DNA of 64,000 nt from Hominisplanchenecus murintestinalis. Lineage in GTDB: Bacteria > Bacillota > Clostridia > Lachnospirales > Lachnospiraceae. Below the pieces are notes generated by a model. It was not told where the DNA came from. It saw only the letters and a list, made by a program, of their open reading frames with translations, and ran no database searches. Shown here piece after piece: positions 26,538 to 37,095 of the stretch. The position numbers and the translations under genes are program-made. Location: the NCBI GenBank assembly GCA_004793585.1, contig SRZB01000003.1:62001-126000 (forward strand). Reading direction: 5' to 3'. Position 1 is the stretch's first letter. Every line of letters starts with the position of its first letter.

Positions 26538-27890
26538 TTATATAATATTAGTGGCAGGAGAGTTCCTAAGCTCCCTGCTGTATGTCAACAGATATTCTTT
26601 TGTATTATGCTCCGGTTCTTCCAGCACATCATTCAAAAGCGCTTCCAGCACACACCCTATCTCTTTGCCGGGTTCCATACCGTCCGCAATTAAATCCTTC
26701 CCGCTTACCGCCAGCTCTTTCATAGAAAGACACTGCCCTTTTTCCAGCACTTCTTCATAAATCCTGCCAACCATCTCAAGGCTGTGCAGCTTTTCTTCTC
26801 TTCGGCATCCGCTTTGAGCAAGGATATCCGCCCGCTGTACCTCAAAAAGCAGCGGCATCATCGCCCCTCCTACTTTATGAGCCATACGCCGAACACTCCT
26901 GGGAGTAAGCGCCGGGCGCAAATCATGAAAACGCACCAGGCATTTCACCTTATTTATCGTATCATTATCAAACTTCCAACGGTGCAGGACTTCATTTGCC
27001 ACGCGCACACTCTCTTCCGGATGTCCTATAAAATGATCCTGCCCCTTTTCATCTGCTGCACGGACAGCAGGCTTCCCCATATCATGAAACAACATCGCGA
27101 GACGCAGTACTTTGTCCGCCCGTACATTTATAAGCGCCCACAGAGTATGCTCCCCTACCGTGCAGAAATGATGAGGCGTATGCTGCTCCGTTCCCATCAT
27201 CCTGTCAAATTCCGGCAAGATAACGGCTGTAATGCCTGTTTCATATGCCGTCCTTAATTCCTCAGGATGCGGAGACATAAGCAGCTTTGTCATTTCTGCC
27301 TGAATGCGCTCCGCACTGATTTTCGAAAGATTCCCGGCAAGCTTTGCAATAGCCTCCCTTGTGCTTTCTTCAATTGAAAAACCAAGCTGAGCCGAAAACC
27401 TTACCGCCCGCAGCATCCGCAGCGCATCCTCCGTAAAACGCTCTTCTGCGTTTCCCACACAGCGGATAACTCCTTTTCCTATATCTCCCATACCGTCAAA
27501 AACATCCACCAGCCCGTCCCTTTCACTGTAAGCCATAGCATTAATCGTAAAATCGCGGCGCCGCAAATCCTCTGTCAGATTAGACGTAAAAACCACTTCC
27601 TTCGGATGTCTGCCATCCTCATATTCGCCATCAATCCGGTATGTCGTGACTTCATATCCCTCTCCGCCCAAAAGCACGGTAACTGTACCATGCTGCAATC
27701 CTGTATCAACCGTCCTTCTGAACAGCGCTTTTATTTCCAATGGCCTTGCGGAAGTGGTAATATCCCAGTCATTTGGCTGACGCCCCAATATAGAGTCACG
27801 GATACATCCTCCCACAGCATAAGCTTCAAAGCCTGCTTCCTCCAGCTTCTCTATAATCTTTCTCACATTCTCCGGCATTGAAATCTGCAT
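26538..27890 (-). CDS. cca: CCA tRNA nucleotidyltransferase with HD domain
   Basis: This enzyme adds or repairs the CCA end of tRNA. The 450 residues start with the class II nucleotidyltransferase head: VGGCIRDSILGRQPNDWDIT with the metal-binding DWD, then RRRDFTINAMAYS and the RMLRAVRF region that selects CTP/ATP. An HD domain follows, with LAMLFHDMGKP and FIGHPEESV. The length and the HD domain fit the CCA-adding group of Firmicutes rather than poly(A) polymerase. The tail ends at 26538. The neighbours have no link to tRNA. This is probably the only cca copy, but the window cannot show that. Confidence 0.93.
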   Translation of the reverse strand: MQISMPENVRKIIEKLEEAGFEAYAVGGCIRDSILGRQPNDWDITTSARPLEIKALFRRTVDTGLQHGTVTVLLGGEGYEVTTYRIDGEYEDGRHPKEVVFTSNLTEDLRRRDFTINAMAYSERDGLVDVFDGMGDIGKGVIRCVGNAEERFTEDALRMLRAVRFSAQLGFSIEESTREAIAKLAGNLSKISAERIQAEMTKLLMSPHPEELRTAYETGITAVILPEFDRMMGTEQHTPHHFCTVGEHTLWALINVRADKVLRLAMLFHDMGKPAVRAADEKGQDHFIGHPEESVRVANEVLHRWKFDNDTINKVKCLVRFHDLRPALTPRSVRRMAHKVGGAMMPLLFEVQRADILAQSGCRREEKLHSLEMVGRIYEEVLEKGQCLSMKELAVSGKDLIADGMEPGKEIGCVLEALLNDVLEEPEHNTKEYLLTYSRELRNSPATNII

Positions 27891-28168
27891 GGCGTTCTCC
27901 TTCTCGTGATTTCTGCAATTTCCTTCTCTACAAGTTTTCCGTCCTTTTCAGAACGCTCTTAGTCATTGTTAATTATAGCAGGTGAAATGCCGTATGACAA
28001 GAAACGCACAGACTCCGCATGTAATTTGTCTGGTTTTCAATTGCGGTTTGGCGCTTACCCCGGACAGTCACGGAACCGACAGTTCTCATGATTACGCCGG
28101 ACGCTGCCCAGCCGGGGCGCCTGCCACTTTTCAGCCTTCTCTGTCAAGCCTCTCAAAAACTGCCCCCG

Positions 28169-28969
28169 CTAACTTGTCACAAAGGTATTGTAACCATATC
28201 TCCTGAGCACATTTTCCATTTTCACCGCATTATCCAGTTTTCCAAACTCTCCTACCACAACTTTGTAGTAACCGTCTTCCCAAATCGTGTATACCGGAAA
28301 GCCTTGCTGCTGCAACTGATAAAGCAGCGCTTCGGCGTTCTGGGGCTGTGTAAATGCTCCTGTCTGCACACGGTAAACCACGATTTCTTCCGCTTCCCCA
28401 TTTTCAGGAAAGCTTCCTTCTATTTCCTGCGCCCTGTTATTTTCATGGATAGCCTGGAGAACCCCGTTGGCAATCCCCTGGGCAATCGCATCAAAATTCT
28501 CGTCAAAAATCCTGTTATCCACATCGCTGTTAATAAATCCTGCTTCCACCAATACAGCCGGCATCCTCGTCCTGCGGAGCACCGCCAGTCCCGGTCTTTC
28601 TTTGACACCGATATTGCGGAATCCCACCTGTTCCAGCTCACTGTTGATATTCTCTGCCATTTCTGACTTTATGCCGTTATTATCATAAACCAGGGTTTCT
28701 ACTCCATTATACTGGTTTGGAACCGGACTGGAATTCCTGTGCAGAGACACAAAAAAATCTGCATTCTCTTCATTTCCTATCGCCGCTTTCCTAGAAGGGG
28801 TCTGATACACATCCTCTGTTCTGGTAAACACAACCTCCTGCCCGTTCCTTTCCAAGATTTCCCCCACAGCCAGCGCCAGCCGGAGCGTATCATCCTTCTC
28901 CTGCCTTCCCTGGAAAACTGCTCCGGAATCCCGGCCTCCGTGACCGGCGTCCACTACAATCTTTGCCAT
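28169..28969 (-). CDS. N-acetylmuramoyl-L-alanine amidase with SPOR domain
   Basis: This is a 266-residue Amidase_3 enzyme with a C-terminal SPOR domain. The catalytic part has KIVVDAGHGGRDSGA, TRTEDVYQTPSRKAAIGN, FFVSLHRNSS and VLVEAGFINS, all matching zinc ligands and the catalytic glutamate. The SPOR domain (about 192-266, VYRVQTGAFTQPQNAEALL) binds denuded glycan strands at septa or cortex. There is no signal peptide, as in some CwlC-type sporulation amidases that act in the mother cell. That sporulation role is inferred. It stands alone, with about 280 bp before the cca gene in which I see no gene. Confidence 0.9.
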   Translation of the reverse strand: MAKIVVDAGHGGRDSGAVFQGRQEKDDTLRLALAVGEILERNGQEVVFTRTEDVYQTPSRKAAIGNEENADFFVSLHRNSSPVPNQYNGVETLVYDNNGIKSEMAENINSELEQVGFRNIGVKERPGLAVLRRTRMPAVLVEAGFINSDVDNRIFDENFDAIAQGIANGVLQAIHENNRAQEIEGSFPENGEAEEIVVYRVQTGAFTQPQNAEALLYQLQQQGFPVYTIWEDGYYKVVVGEFGKLDNAVKMENVLRRYGYNTFVTS

Positions 28970-29059
28970 AAATAATCCCCTGTTATTTCTCTTTATAGCT
29001 ATTGTATGTAAGCCCGGGCAAAATGTGCAGAACGTGCTGTTTTCTCTATCATTTTATAC

Positions 29060-29105
29060 AGGAAAAGCCAGGCAAAGCATGAACTCATACCGCCCGGCTT
29101 TTCCT
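29060..29105 (-). terminator. Hairpin at the end of the sodium symporter gene
   Basis: Arms AGGAAAAGCC (29060-29069) and GGCTTTTCCT (29096-29105) are perfect complements around a 26-nt loop. It overlaps the stop codon of the symporter gene. There is no clear U-tract, so termination is only probable. Confidence 0.4.
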
Positions 29106-30501
29106 ACATGGAAATCCATCCGAGTACGTTCGCAATCGAACTGAGAAGTATAATCACAATGCACACGGGAGCCAGATACTTCATAAATATATTATACATG
29201 CCCCTGCGCTTAAAAGCAGACGACTGTTCAACTTCCTGTGCAATTTTGCCAAGCCCTGCCACACGGGTAACCAAAAGACAGGTTGCCAGCGCAGCCACAG
29301 GCATCATAAGCGAATTTGTCAGAAAATCAAAAAAGTCAAGAATCGACATCCCAAACGGAGCAATAAAATCCAGCGCCCCAAAACCAAGTGCGGAAGCCAG
29401 TCCAAACAGAATGATAAGCGCCCCCATCAGCAGGGTAGACTTACGGCGGCTCCAGCCAAGCTGGTCTTCAAAAGTAGACACACCGGACTCCGCCAGAGAA
29501 ATCGCACTGGTCAGCGCCGCAAGCAGCACCAGCAGAAAAAACATAACTCCCGCTCCCGTTCCAAAGCCCATATTCGCAAATACCTTCGGAATTGTAATAA
29601 ACATCAGCGCCGGACCTGCTTTCAAAGTGTCCGGATCTCCGCCGGAAAATGCGAAAACTGCCGGGATAATCATAAGCCCCGCAAGTATGGCGATTGCCGT
29701 GTCAAACACTTCCACCTGCCCTGTTGACTTTTCAATGTCTACATCTTTCTTTATATAAGATCCGTAAGTGTATAAAATTCCCATAGCTATAGAAAGAGAA
29801 TAAAACATCTGCCCCATAGCGGCAACCACAGTCATCCAGGAAAAATTCTTTACATTCGGAATCAAGAAATACTTTACTCCTTCCCAAGCGCCCGGCCTGG
29901 TCATAGAATATCCCGCCACAAAGACGGCCAGTACAACAAGCAGCGGCATCATCACTTTTGAAACCCTCTCTATTCCCTGCTTTACCCCGGCAAAGAGAAC
30001 TGCCACAACCAGCAGCCCGAAAAAGAGAAACCAGCCCCCAACGCTAACCCCATCTGCAATAAATCCTGAAAAATAGCCGTCTCCTGCAAGGACTTCTGTA
30101 CTTCCTCTCAAATACTCAAACAAATATTTTAACACCCATCCCCCAATCACGCTGTAATAAGGTACAATCAACATGGGAATCACGGCATTTATCCAGCCGC
30201 CGAACCGAAATGGAAAACTCTTTCCAAATGCCTGGAAGGCTCCCACCGGACTCCTTTTTGTCATACGTCCAAGCGCAGTCTCCGATACAATCAGCGCATA
30301 ACCAAACGTCAGCATCAAAACCAGGTACACCAGCAGAAAAATACCTCCCCCATATTTCGCAGCCAAATAAGGAAACCTCCAGATATTCCCAAGCCCCACA
30401 GCCGATCCTGCAACTGCCAGGACATATCCCAGCTTTCCAGAAAAACTGCCGCGGGACTTTCCTGCCTCCAAAGAATTTCCCGTACTTTCCTCTTTTCTCA
30501 C
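29104..30501 (-). CDS. Neurotransmitter:sodium symporter family transporter (SNF)
   Basis: This is a secondary transporter of the LeuT/MhsT fold with 465 residues and eleven or twelve membrane segments. SNF motifs are seen at the start: GYVLAVAGSAVGLGNIWRFPYL, split across TM1 (shown by AVGLGNIWRFPY), then GGGIFLLVYLVL and SETALGRMTKR. The family moves amino acids with Na+. The start is GTG 30501 after AGGAGGAAAGAG. The gene begins 14 bp after the P-type ATPase on the same strand, so both may be on one transcript. The substrate is not shown by the sequence; hydrophobic amino acids are usual for bacterial members. Confidence 0.92.
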   Translation of the reverse strand: MRKEESTGNSLEAGKSRGSFSGKLGYVLAVAGSAVGLGNIWRFPYLAAKYGGGIFLLVYLVLMLTFGYALIVSETALGRMTKRSPVGAFQAFGKSFPFRFGGWINAVIPMLIVPYYSVIGGWVLKYLFEYLRGSTEVLAGDGYFSGFIADGVSVGGWFLFFGLLVVAVLFAGVKQGIERVSKVMMPLLVVLAVFVAGYSMTRPGAWEGVKYFLIPNVKNFSWMTVVAAMGQMFYSLSIAMGILYTYGSYIKKDVDIEKSTGQVEVFDTAIAILAGLMIIPAVFAFSGGDPDTLKAGPALMFITIPKVFANMGFGTGAGVMFFLLVLLAALTSAISLAESGVSTFEDQLGWSRRKSTLLMGALIILFGLASALGFGALDFIAPFGMSILDFFDFLTNSLMMPVAALATCLLVTRVAGLGKIAQEVEQSSAFKRRGMYNIFMKYLAPVCIVIILLSSIANVLGWISM

Positions 30502-30515
30502 CGTTCTCTTTCCTC

Positions 30516-32879
30516 CTACAATACTTTTCTTTTCATCTTTCTCTTAATCCACCGCCTCGCCCAAAAACAGCCTTCGGCAAAATCCGTAAACATCTTAAAA
30601 AATACGATTACCATACACAACAGCGGAACCATAAGCGCCATTTCCCAGCGGAAAATGCTGTAAATCCCTAAAAATCCCGGAGCCACGAGGATACCCGCGC
30701 AGAATATAACAATTATGCTAATGCTCAAAGCCCTTCTCAGCCAGTTCATTGGCCGGCACACTTTCACTACGACCATCATGGCTACGGCGCCGCCGGCTAA
30801 AAGATTAAACGTATAGGTCAGCGTTTCTTCCATATGCCAGAACCGCCCCAGAACCTGGATAACCAGCAGGCTCAGCACCATCGTCACTGCCGAAGGCAGG
30901 GCAATCCGCAGCACATGCCGCAGAAAACCGCTGGAGTTGACAGATTCTGTATGTTCCAGGGCAAGAATAAAGCTCGGAATCCCGATTGCCGTAGTGCTTA
31001 TCCAGGAGAGCTGGATCGGAATAAACGGATACGCCCTCTCCAGCAAAATGAAAATCACGCACAGCAGCACGGAATAAATCGTCTTTGTCAGGTACAGGGA
31101 ACTTACACGCTCAATATTCGTAATGATGGTACGTCCCTCACTCACAATATTTTTCAGGCAGGCAAAGTTGGAATCCAAAAGCACGATATGCGCCACCTGC
31201 TTCGCTGCGTCGCTGCCTGCCGCCATAGCAATGCCACAGTCCGAATCTTTTAATGCCAGCACATCGTTCACACCATCGCCTACCATGCCTACTACCTGTT
31301 TATTCGCCTGGTATGCCTGGACAATCCTCTGCTTCTGCTCAGGCTTCACACGGCCAAACACCGCATATTTCTCTACCTCCCTGCGCAGCTCCTGAAAGTC
31401 TTCAGGCAGCTCATTCGCGTCAATAAAGCGCTCTCCGCCTTCCAGCCCCGCCTTAACCGCTATCTGCGATACAGTCATAGGGTTATCTCCGGATACCACT
31501 TTTATATCTACCTGCTGCTCTCTGAAATAGCGGAATGTATCCATCGCCTCGGGACGAATGCAGTCTGAAATCACAACCAGCCCCACAGGTATTACATTTT
31601 CTACTTCCCCCGTATCCTCATGAATATCTCCGCACCTGCCCAGAAGCAGAACACGAAGCCCTTCCGCCGAATAACCGTAAACTTTCTGCCGCAGCTCTTC
31701 ATCATCTTTATTCAGAAATTCCGGAGCGCCCAGCACATAGCAGCCTTCATTCTCAAATCGTATGGCGCGGTACTTCCTGTCAGATGAAAATGGGATTTTC
31801 CCCGAAATCCTCCATATTTTCGTCTGCTTAAACCTTTTCATCAGCGCTTTCTGGGTATTGTTCACATCATCAAAGGCATATGACATCTCATTCATAACCT
31901 GTTCAAGACGCTCAGTCTCCTCGTCGCCCACTGCCTCCAGCTCCACTACTTCCAGTTCGCCTGTCGTAATCGTCCCTGTTTTATCCAGGCAGAGCACATT
32001 TACCCTCGCCAGCGCCTCAATCGCCTCCATCTCCTGTACCAGCGCACGTTTCCTCGCCAAACGGCCTACGCCCAGAATAAAGGACACGCTTGTCAAAAGT
32101 ACCAGACCTTCCGGAATCATACCGATAACCCCGGCCACAGTCCCAACCAGGCTTTCGGAAAATGTCGCGCCATCCACGTTAATCTGAGAACGGTACAAAA
32201 GAATACCAATCGGAATAATCAGGATACCCAGCACTTTAATAATCCGCTTAATCATATGCTGCATTTCAGAAGTTGCACGCTTCTTTGTCTTAGCCTTTTT
32301 TGCAAGCTGCGCCGCATAATTCTCCTCTCCGACATGCTCGACTTTGCCGACCCCCGTTCCAGCTACCAGGAAACTTCCTGACAGAAGCTTATCCCCCTCC
32401 TTTTTCCGGACAGGCTTCGATTCTCCGGTCAGCATAGATTCATTCACTTCCATGCCGTCTGATTCCAATACGATGCAGTCCGCACAAATCTGGTCGCCGT
32501 TTGCCACCGCCACCACGTCTTCCTGCACGACTTCATCGATTGGGATTTCCTGCTCCTCCCCGTCCCGAATCACTCTCGCTTTCGAGGCTGTAATCACGGA
32601 AAGGCCGTCTACCAGTTTTTTTACTTTCATTTCCTGGATGATTCCTATGATGGAGTTTACGATAATGACGCCCATGAATGTGATATTCTTATATTGCCCC
32701 GATATAAGCACCAAAATTCCAAGGAAAAGATTTAGAAAATTAAAATATGTGATCGTATGGGTAATGATAATCTCTTTCTTTGTCTTAAAAATATTGTTGT
32801 TTGTGACATTTACCAGTCCCTGCTCCTTTTTCTGCCGGACCTCCGAAACCGTCAGCCCTCTGTAATTTCCTTCTGCCAT
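30516..32879 (-). CDS. Cation-transporting P-type ATPase
   Basis: This 787-residue membrane pump has the P-type core. The actuator loop has MLTGESKPV (TGES), the phosphorylation site is D299 in CLDKTGTIT, nucleotide binding is shown by KIPFSSDRKYRA, and the hinge is MVGDGVNDVLALKDSD. An N-terminal cation-ATPase segment (YRGLTVSEVRQ) and about ten membrane helices give the layout of P2/P3-like Ca2+- or uncharacterised E1-E2 ATPases. There is no heavy-metal domain or CPC motif, so copper or zinc is unlikely. Ion choice cannot be fixed. It is the first gene of a two-gene unit with the sodium symporter. Confidence 0.91.
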   Translation of the reverse strand: MAEGNYRGLTVSEVRQKKEQGLVNVTNNNIFKTKKEIIITHTITYFNFLNLFLGILVLISGQYKNITFMGVIIVNSIIGIIQEMKVKKLVDGLSVITASKARVIRDGEEQEIPIDEVVQEDVVAVANGDQICADCIVLESDGMEVNESMLTGESKPVRKKEGDKLLSGSFLVAGTGVGKVEHVGEENYAAQLAKKAKTKKRATSEMQHMIKRIIKVLGILIIPIGILLYRSQINVDGATFSESLVGTVAGVIGMIPEGLVLLTSVSFILGVGRLARKRALVQEMEAIEALARVNVLCLDKTGTITTGELEVVELEAVGDEETERLEQVMNEMSYAFDDVNNTQKALMKRFKQTKIWRISGKIPFSSDRKYRAIRFENEGCYVLGAPEFLNKDDEELRQKVYGYSAEGLRVLLLGRCGDIHEDTGEVENVIPVGLVVISDCIRPEAMDTFRYFREQQVDIKVVSGDNPMTVSQIAVKAGLEGGERFIDANELPEDFQELRREVEKYAVFGRVKPEQKQRIVQAYQANKQVVGMVGDGVNDVLALKDSDCGIAMAAGSDAAKQVAHIVLLDSNFACLKNIVSEGRTIITNIERVSSLYLTKTIYSVLLCVIFILLERAYPFIPIQLSWISTTAIGIPSFILALEHTESVNSSGFLRHVLRIALPSAVTMVLSLLVIQVLGRFWHMEETLTYTFNLLAGGAVAMMVVVKVCRPMNWLRRALSISIIVIFCAGILVAPGFLGIYSIFRWEMALMVPLLCMVIVFFKMFTDFAEGCFWARRWIKRKMKRKVL

Positions 32880-33027
32880 AAAACTTATGCACCCCTTTTT
32901 CCTGCGGCATATTTAACTCTATAAAAGAGTATACAAAACATGTCAGTTTTTGTACACCATATTCTTAAATTTTTAAGAACCTTCCTCTTATCTTCCTTTT
33001 TCCTTTTCTGTTTCTTTCATTTTTTTG

Positions 33028-33056
33028 TTTACGTATGGGAATTCTTTTGCTATAAT
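33028..33056 (+). promoter_or_regulatory. Promoter of gdhA
   Basis: TTTACG (33028-33033), 17 bp, then TATAAT (33051-33056) with a TGC extended -10. A ribosome site GAGGAGG lies just before the start at 33123. Confidence 0.62.
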
Positions 33057-33086
33057 AGGCAAGGAAACTTTATCTCGCTAAAGTAA

Positions 33087-34457
<1,371 letters not shown>

Positions 34458-34476
34458 TTTATAGAAAAAATTGATT

Positions 34477-34514
34477 TCGGCTGCTGCAAGACATCCGTCG
34501 CGGCAGCCGATTTT
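34477..34514 (+). terminator. Rho-independent terminator after gdhA
   Basis: The stem TCGGCTGC / GCAGCCGA (34477-34484 and 34503-34510) encloses a loop that holds further pairing. Four T follow. It lies 20 bp after the gdhA stop. Confidence 0.75.
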
Positions 34515-34570
34515 AATAACATTCCAAACTTACAAAGATAACGCGGTAAACGCGTCAGAAAGAGGAAAAA

Positions 34571-35893
34571 ATGAGCGAAAGAAAAACCATTCACATAGAG
34601 GACAAAGTACCTTTTCGGCTGCTTGTACCTCTCAGCATCCAGCATATGTTTGCTATGTTCGGCGCATCGGTACTTGTTCCCTTTATTTTTGGGATCAATC
34701 CTGCTATCGTACTTTTGACAAATGGCGTCGGCACACTGCTCTTTATCTTGATCACAAAAGGCAAAGCTCCCGCATACCTTGGCTCCAGTTTTGCATTCCT
34801 GGCTCCCGCGGGCATCGTAATTTCCAACTGGGGCTATGAATACGCCCTCGGCGGCTTCGTAGCCGTAGGTTTCTGTGGCTGTATCCTGGCGCTGATTATT
34901 TACAAATTCGGCACCAAATGGATTGACGTGGTACTGCCTCCTGCTGCCATGGGTCCTGTAGTCGCGCTGATTGGGCTGGAGCTGGCCGGAAGCGCGGCTT
35001 CTACCGCCGGAATCCTTTCCGCTACCGAATACGTGCTCGACGAAGCATCCGGGCTTTACAACCAGGTTGTAACTCCCGTTAATATGAACAATGCTCTCGT
35101 ATTCCTGATTACCCTGGGCGTAGCCGTATTCGGGAATATCCTGTTCCGCAAGTTCCTGGCTGTTATCCCGATTTTGATCGCGATTATCGCAGGCTATGTC
35201 TCTGCTGTCATATTCGGCGTGATAGACATGGCAACAATCTCAGAAGCGTTGGCAACACCCTTTTTCACGCTGCCAAATTTTATGCTTCCGAAATTCAGCG
35301 CAGACGCTATCTTGATTATCCTTCCGGTAATCCTGGTTATAGCTTCTGAGCATATCGGGCATCAGGTCGTAACAAGTGAAATCGTGGGACGTGATTTGCT
35401 GAAAGAACCGGGACTGCACCGCTCCTTGTTTGCAGACAACTTTTCCACTATGCTATCCGGTCTGGTAGGTTCTGTCCCCACGACTACTTATGGGGAAAAT
35501 ATCGGCGTTATGGCTATGACGAAAGTTTACTCCGTCCGGGTAATCGCCGGAGCTGCCGTGCTGTCTATCTTATGTTCTTTCATCGGGCCTATGTCCGCGC
35601 TGATTAATACAATTCCGGGACCTGTGATTGGCGGTATTTCTTTCCTGCTCTATGGCATGATCGGAACTTCCGGCATCCGCATTATGGTGGATTCCCAGGT
35701 AGACTACAGCAAAAGCCGGAATCTGACGCTTACCAGTGTGGTATTCGTCACAGGCCTTTCCGGAGCCGCCATAAGCTTTGGAAACGTACAGCTTACCGGT
35801 ATGGTACTGGCATGTATCGTAGGTATGATACTTTCCCTGCTCTTCTATGCGTTTGACAAATTCAAACTGACAAATGACAGGGATGAGGAATAA
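34571..35893 (+). CDS. Uracil/xanthine permease, NCS2 family
   Basis: This 440-residue nucleobase:cation symporter has about 14 hydrophobic segments, as in UraA. The start gives the usual family head (QHMFAMFGASVLVPFIFGI). SEHIGHQVVTSEIVG carries the family SEH motif in TM8, and TTTYGENIGVMAMTKVYS the conserved NxG region. It imports uracil or a close base with H+. The ATG at 34571 follows AAAGAGGAAAAA. It is probably cotranscribed with lrgAB, whose start is 42 bp downstream. Uracil is the most likely substrate by similarity to UraA, but xanthine cannot be excluded. Confidence 0.93.
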   Translation: MSERKTIHIEDKVPFRLLVPLSIQHMFAMFGASVLVPFIFGINPAIVLLTNGVGTLLFILITKGKAPAYLGSSFAFLAPAGIVISNWGYEYALGGFVAVGFCGCILALIIYKFGTKWIDVVLPPAAMGPVVALIGLELAGSAASTAGILSATEYVLDEASGLYNQVVTPVNMNNALVFLITLGVAVFGNILFRKFLAVIPILIAIIAGYVSAVIFGVIDMATISEALATPFFTLPNFMLPKFSADAILIILPVILVIASEHIGHQVVTSEIVGRDLLKEPGLHRSLFADNFSTMLSGLVGSVPTTTYGENIGVMAMTKVYSVRVIAGAAVLSILCSFIGPMSALINTIPGPVIGGISFLLYGMIGTSGIRIMVDSQVDYSKSRNLTLTSVVFVTGLSGAAISFGNVQLTGMVLACIVGMILSLLFYAFDKFKLTNDRDEE

Positions 35894-35934
35894 AATTGCC
35901 TGCTTCCCGGAATCATTTCATTAGAGGAGACAAC

Positions 35935-36303
35935 ATGAAACTACTTTTTGAATTTGGAATCATACTTTTTATCACATTTTTAGGGGAAGCACTCTATGCC
36001 GTGCTTCCTCTCCCTATTCCGGCAAGCGTCTACGGATTACTTCTGATGTTGCTTGCCCTGTGTACAGGAGTTATAAAACTTGAAAAAGTCAAACGTGCCT
36101 CTGATTTCCTGATTGAAATTATGCCGCCTATGTTTATTCCGGCAGCGGTAGGCCTTGTGGCTGTATGGGACAGTCTCATGCCAATGCTCTTCCCAATATC
36201 TGTTATCATAGCTGCAACTACTATACTGGTCATGGCAGTCACGGGCAGAACTGCCCAGTTTGTTATCCGCAGAAAGAAAGGGAGGAACCCGGAAAATGAG
36301 TGA
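35935..36303 (+). CDS. lrgA: CidA/LrgA holin-like protein
   Basis: This 122-residue membrane protein has four hydrophobic segments. ATG 35935 is chosen because AGAGGAGACAAC precedes it. LFITFLGEALYAVLPLPIPASVYGLLLML matches the LrgA start (shown by LPLPIPASVYGLLL), and MPPMFIPAAVGLV the second conserved region. LrgA works with LrgB in controlling murein hydrolase activity or in moving small organic acids such as pyruvate. The lrgB start overlaps its end (ATG at 36296 inside GAAAATGAG), so translation of the two is coupled. Confidence 0.9.
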   Translation: MKLLFEFGIILFITFLGEALYAVLPLPIPASVYGLLLMLLALCTGVIKLEKVKRASDFLIEIMPPMFIPAAVGLVAVWDSLMPMLFPISVIIAATTILVMAVTGRTAQFVIRRKKGRNPENE

Positions 36304-36988
36304 TTTTTTAAATAGCTCTTCCTATTTTGGAGTAACAGTCTGTATCATTGGATACGCCCTGGGCGTTTTCCTGAAGAAAAAATTAAAATTGGGATTATTA
36401 AATCCACTTCTGGTTTCCATCATCTTTGCAATCCTGGTAATCCGGATATTCGGCGTAGACTATGAAAACTTCAGCCAATCCGCAAAATGCTTAAGCTACC
36501 TGCTGACTCCTGCCACAGTCTGCCTGGCAGTTCCATTGTACCAGCAGCTTTCCATACTGAAACAGCACTTCTCTGCTGTCCTCCTTGGAATTCTCGCCGG
36601 GGTATTTTCCAGCTTGGGAAGCGTTCTGGGAATGGCAGCCCTGTTTGGCCTGGATCACACATATTATGTAACTCTCCTCCCAAAATCGATCACCACTGCT
36701 ATCGGCATAGGTCTTTCAGAGGAACTTGGAGGTATCCCTACAATTACCGTAGCGGTTATTGTCGTGACCGGCATCCTCGGAAATGTTATCGGTGAGCGAA
36801 TATGCCGTCTGTTCCATATAGAAGAACCTGTAGCCGTAGGGTTAGCATTTGGAACCTCCTCCCATGCAATCGGCACCTCAAAAGCCCTGGAACTGGGTGA
36901 AATCCAGGGAGCCATGAGCAGCCTTTCCATTGCCGTATCCGGACTGCTCACCGTAATCGGCGCTTCTGTATTCACAAACTTCTTATAG
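36296..36988 (+). CDS. lrgB: LrgB/CidB membrane protein
   Basis: This 230-residue polytopic protein has six or more membrane segments and shows the LrgB pattern: NPLLVSIIFAILVI near the start, LTPATVCLAVPLYQQL, LPKSITTAIGIGLSEELGG, and GLAFGTSSHAIGTSKALELG. With LrgA it forms an exporter or holin-like system. The ATG at 36296 overlaps the end of lrgA and follows AAAGGGAGG. A terminator at 37040 ends the run. No LytTR-type regulator gene, a frequent partner of lrgAB, lies in the window. Confidence 0.92.
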   Translation: MSDFLNSSSYFGVTVCIIGYALGVFLKKKLKLGLLNPLLVSIIFAILVIRIFGVDYENFSQSAKCLSYLLTPATVCLAVPLYQQLSILKQHFSAVLLGILAGVFSSLGSVLGMAALFGLDHTYYVTLLPKSITTAIGIGLSEELGGIPTITVAVIVVTGILGNVIGERICRLFHIEEPVAVGLAFGTSSHAIGTSKALELGEIQGAMSSLSIAVSGLLTVIGASVFTNFL

Positions 36989-37039
36989 CAAAGGTTATAC
37001 AGGATTTTTACAAACTGCTATTTAGCTACATCAAGACAA

Positions 37040-37084
37040 AAGAAGCCTCCGAGGAAGCATTCCGCTTTCCCGGAGGTTTCTTTT
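37040..37084. terminator. Terminator between lrgB and the GH101 gene
   Basis: Stem AGAAGCCTCCG (37041-37051) and CGGAGGTTTCT (37071-37081) with G-T pairing, followed by T on the plus strand and preceded by A-rich sequence that gives U-rich RNA on the minus strand. It can end both convergent genes. Confidence 0.82.
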
Positions 37085-37095
37085 TATTATTACTA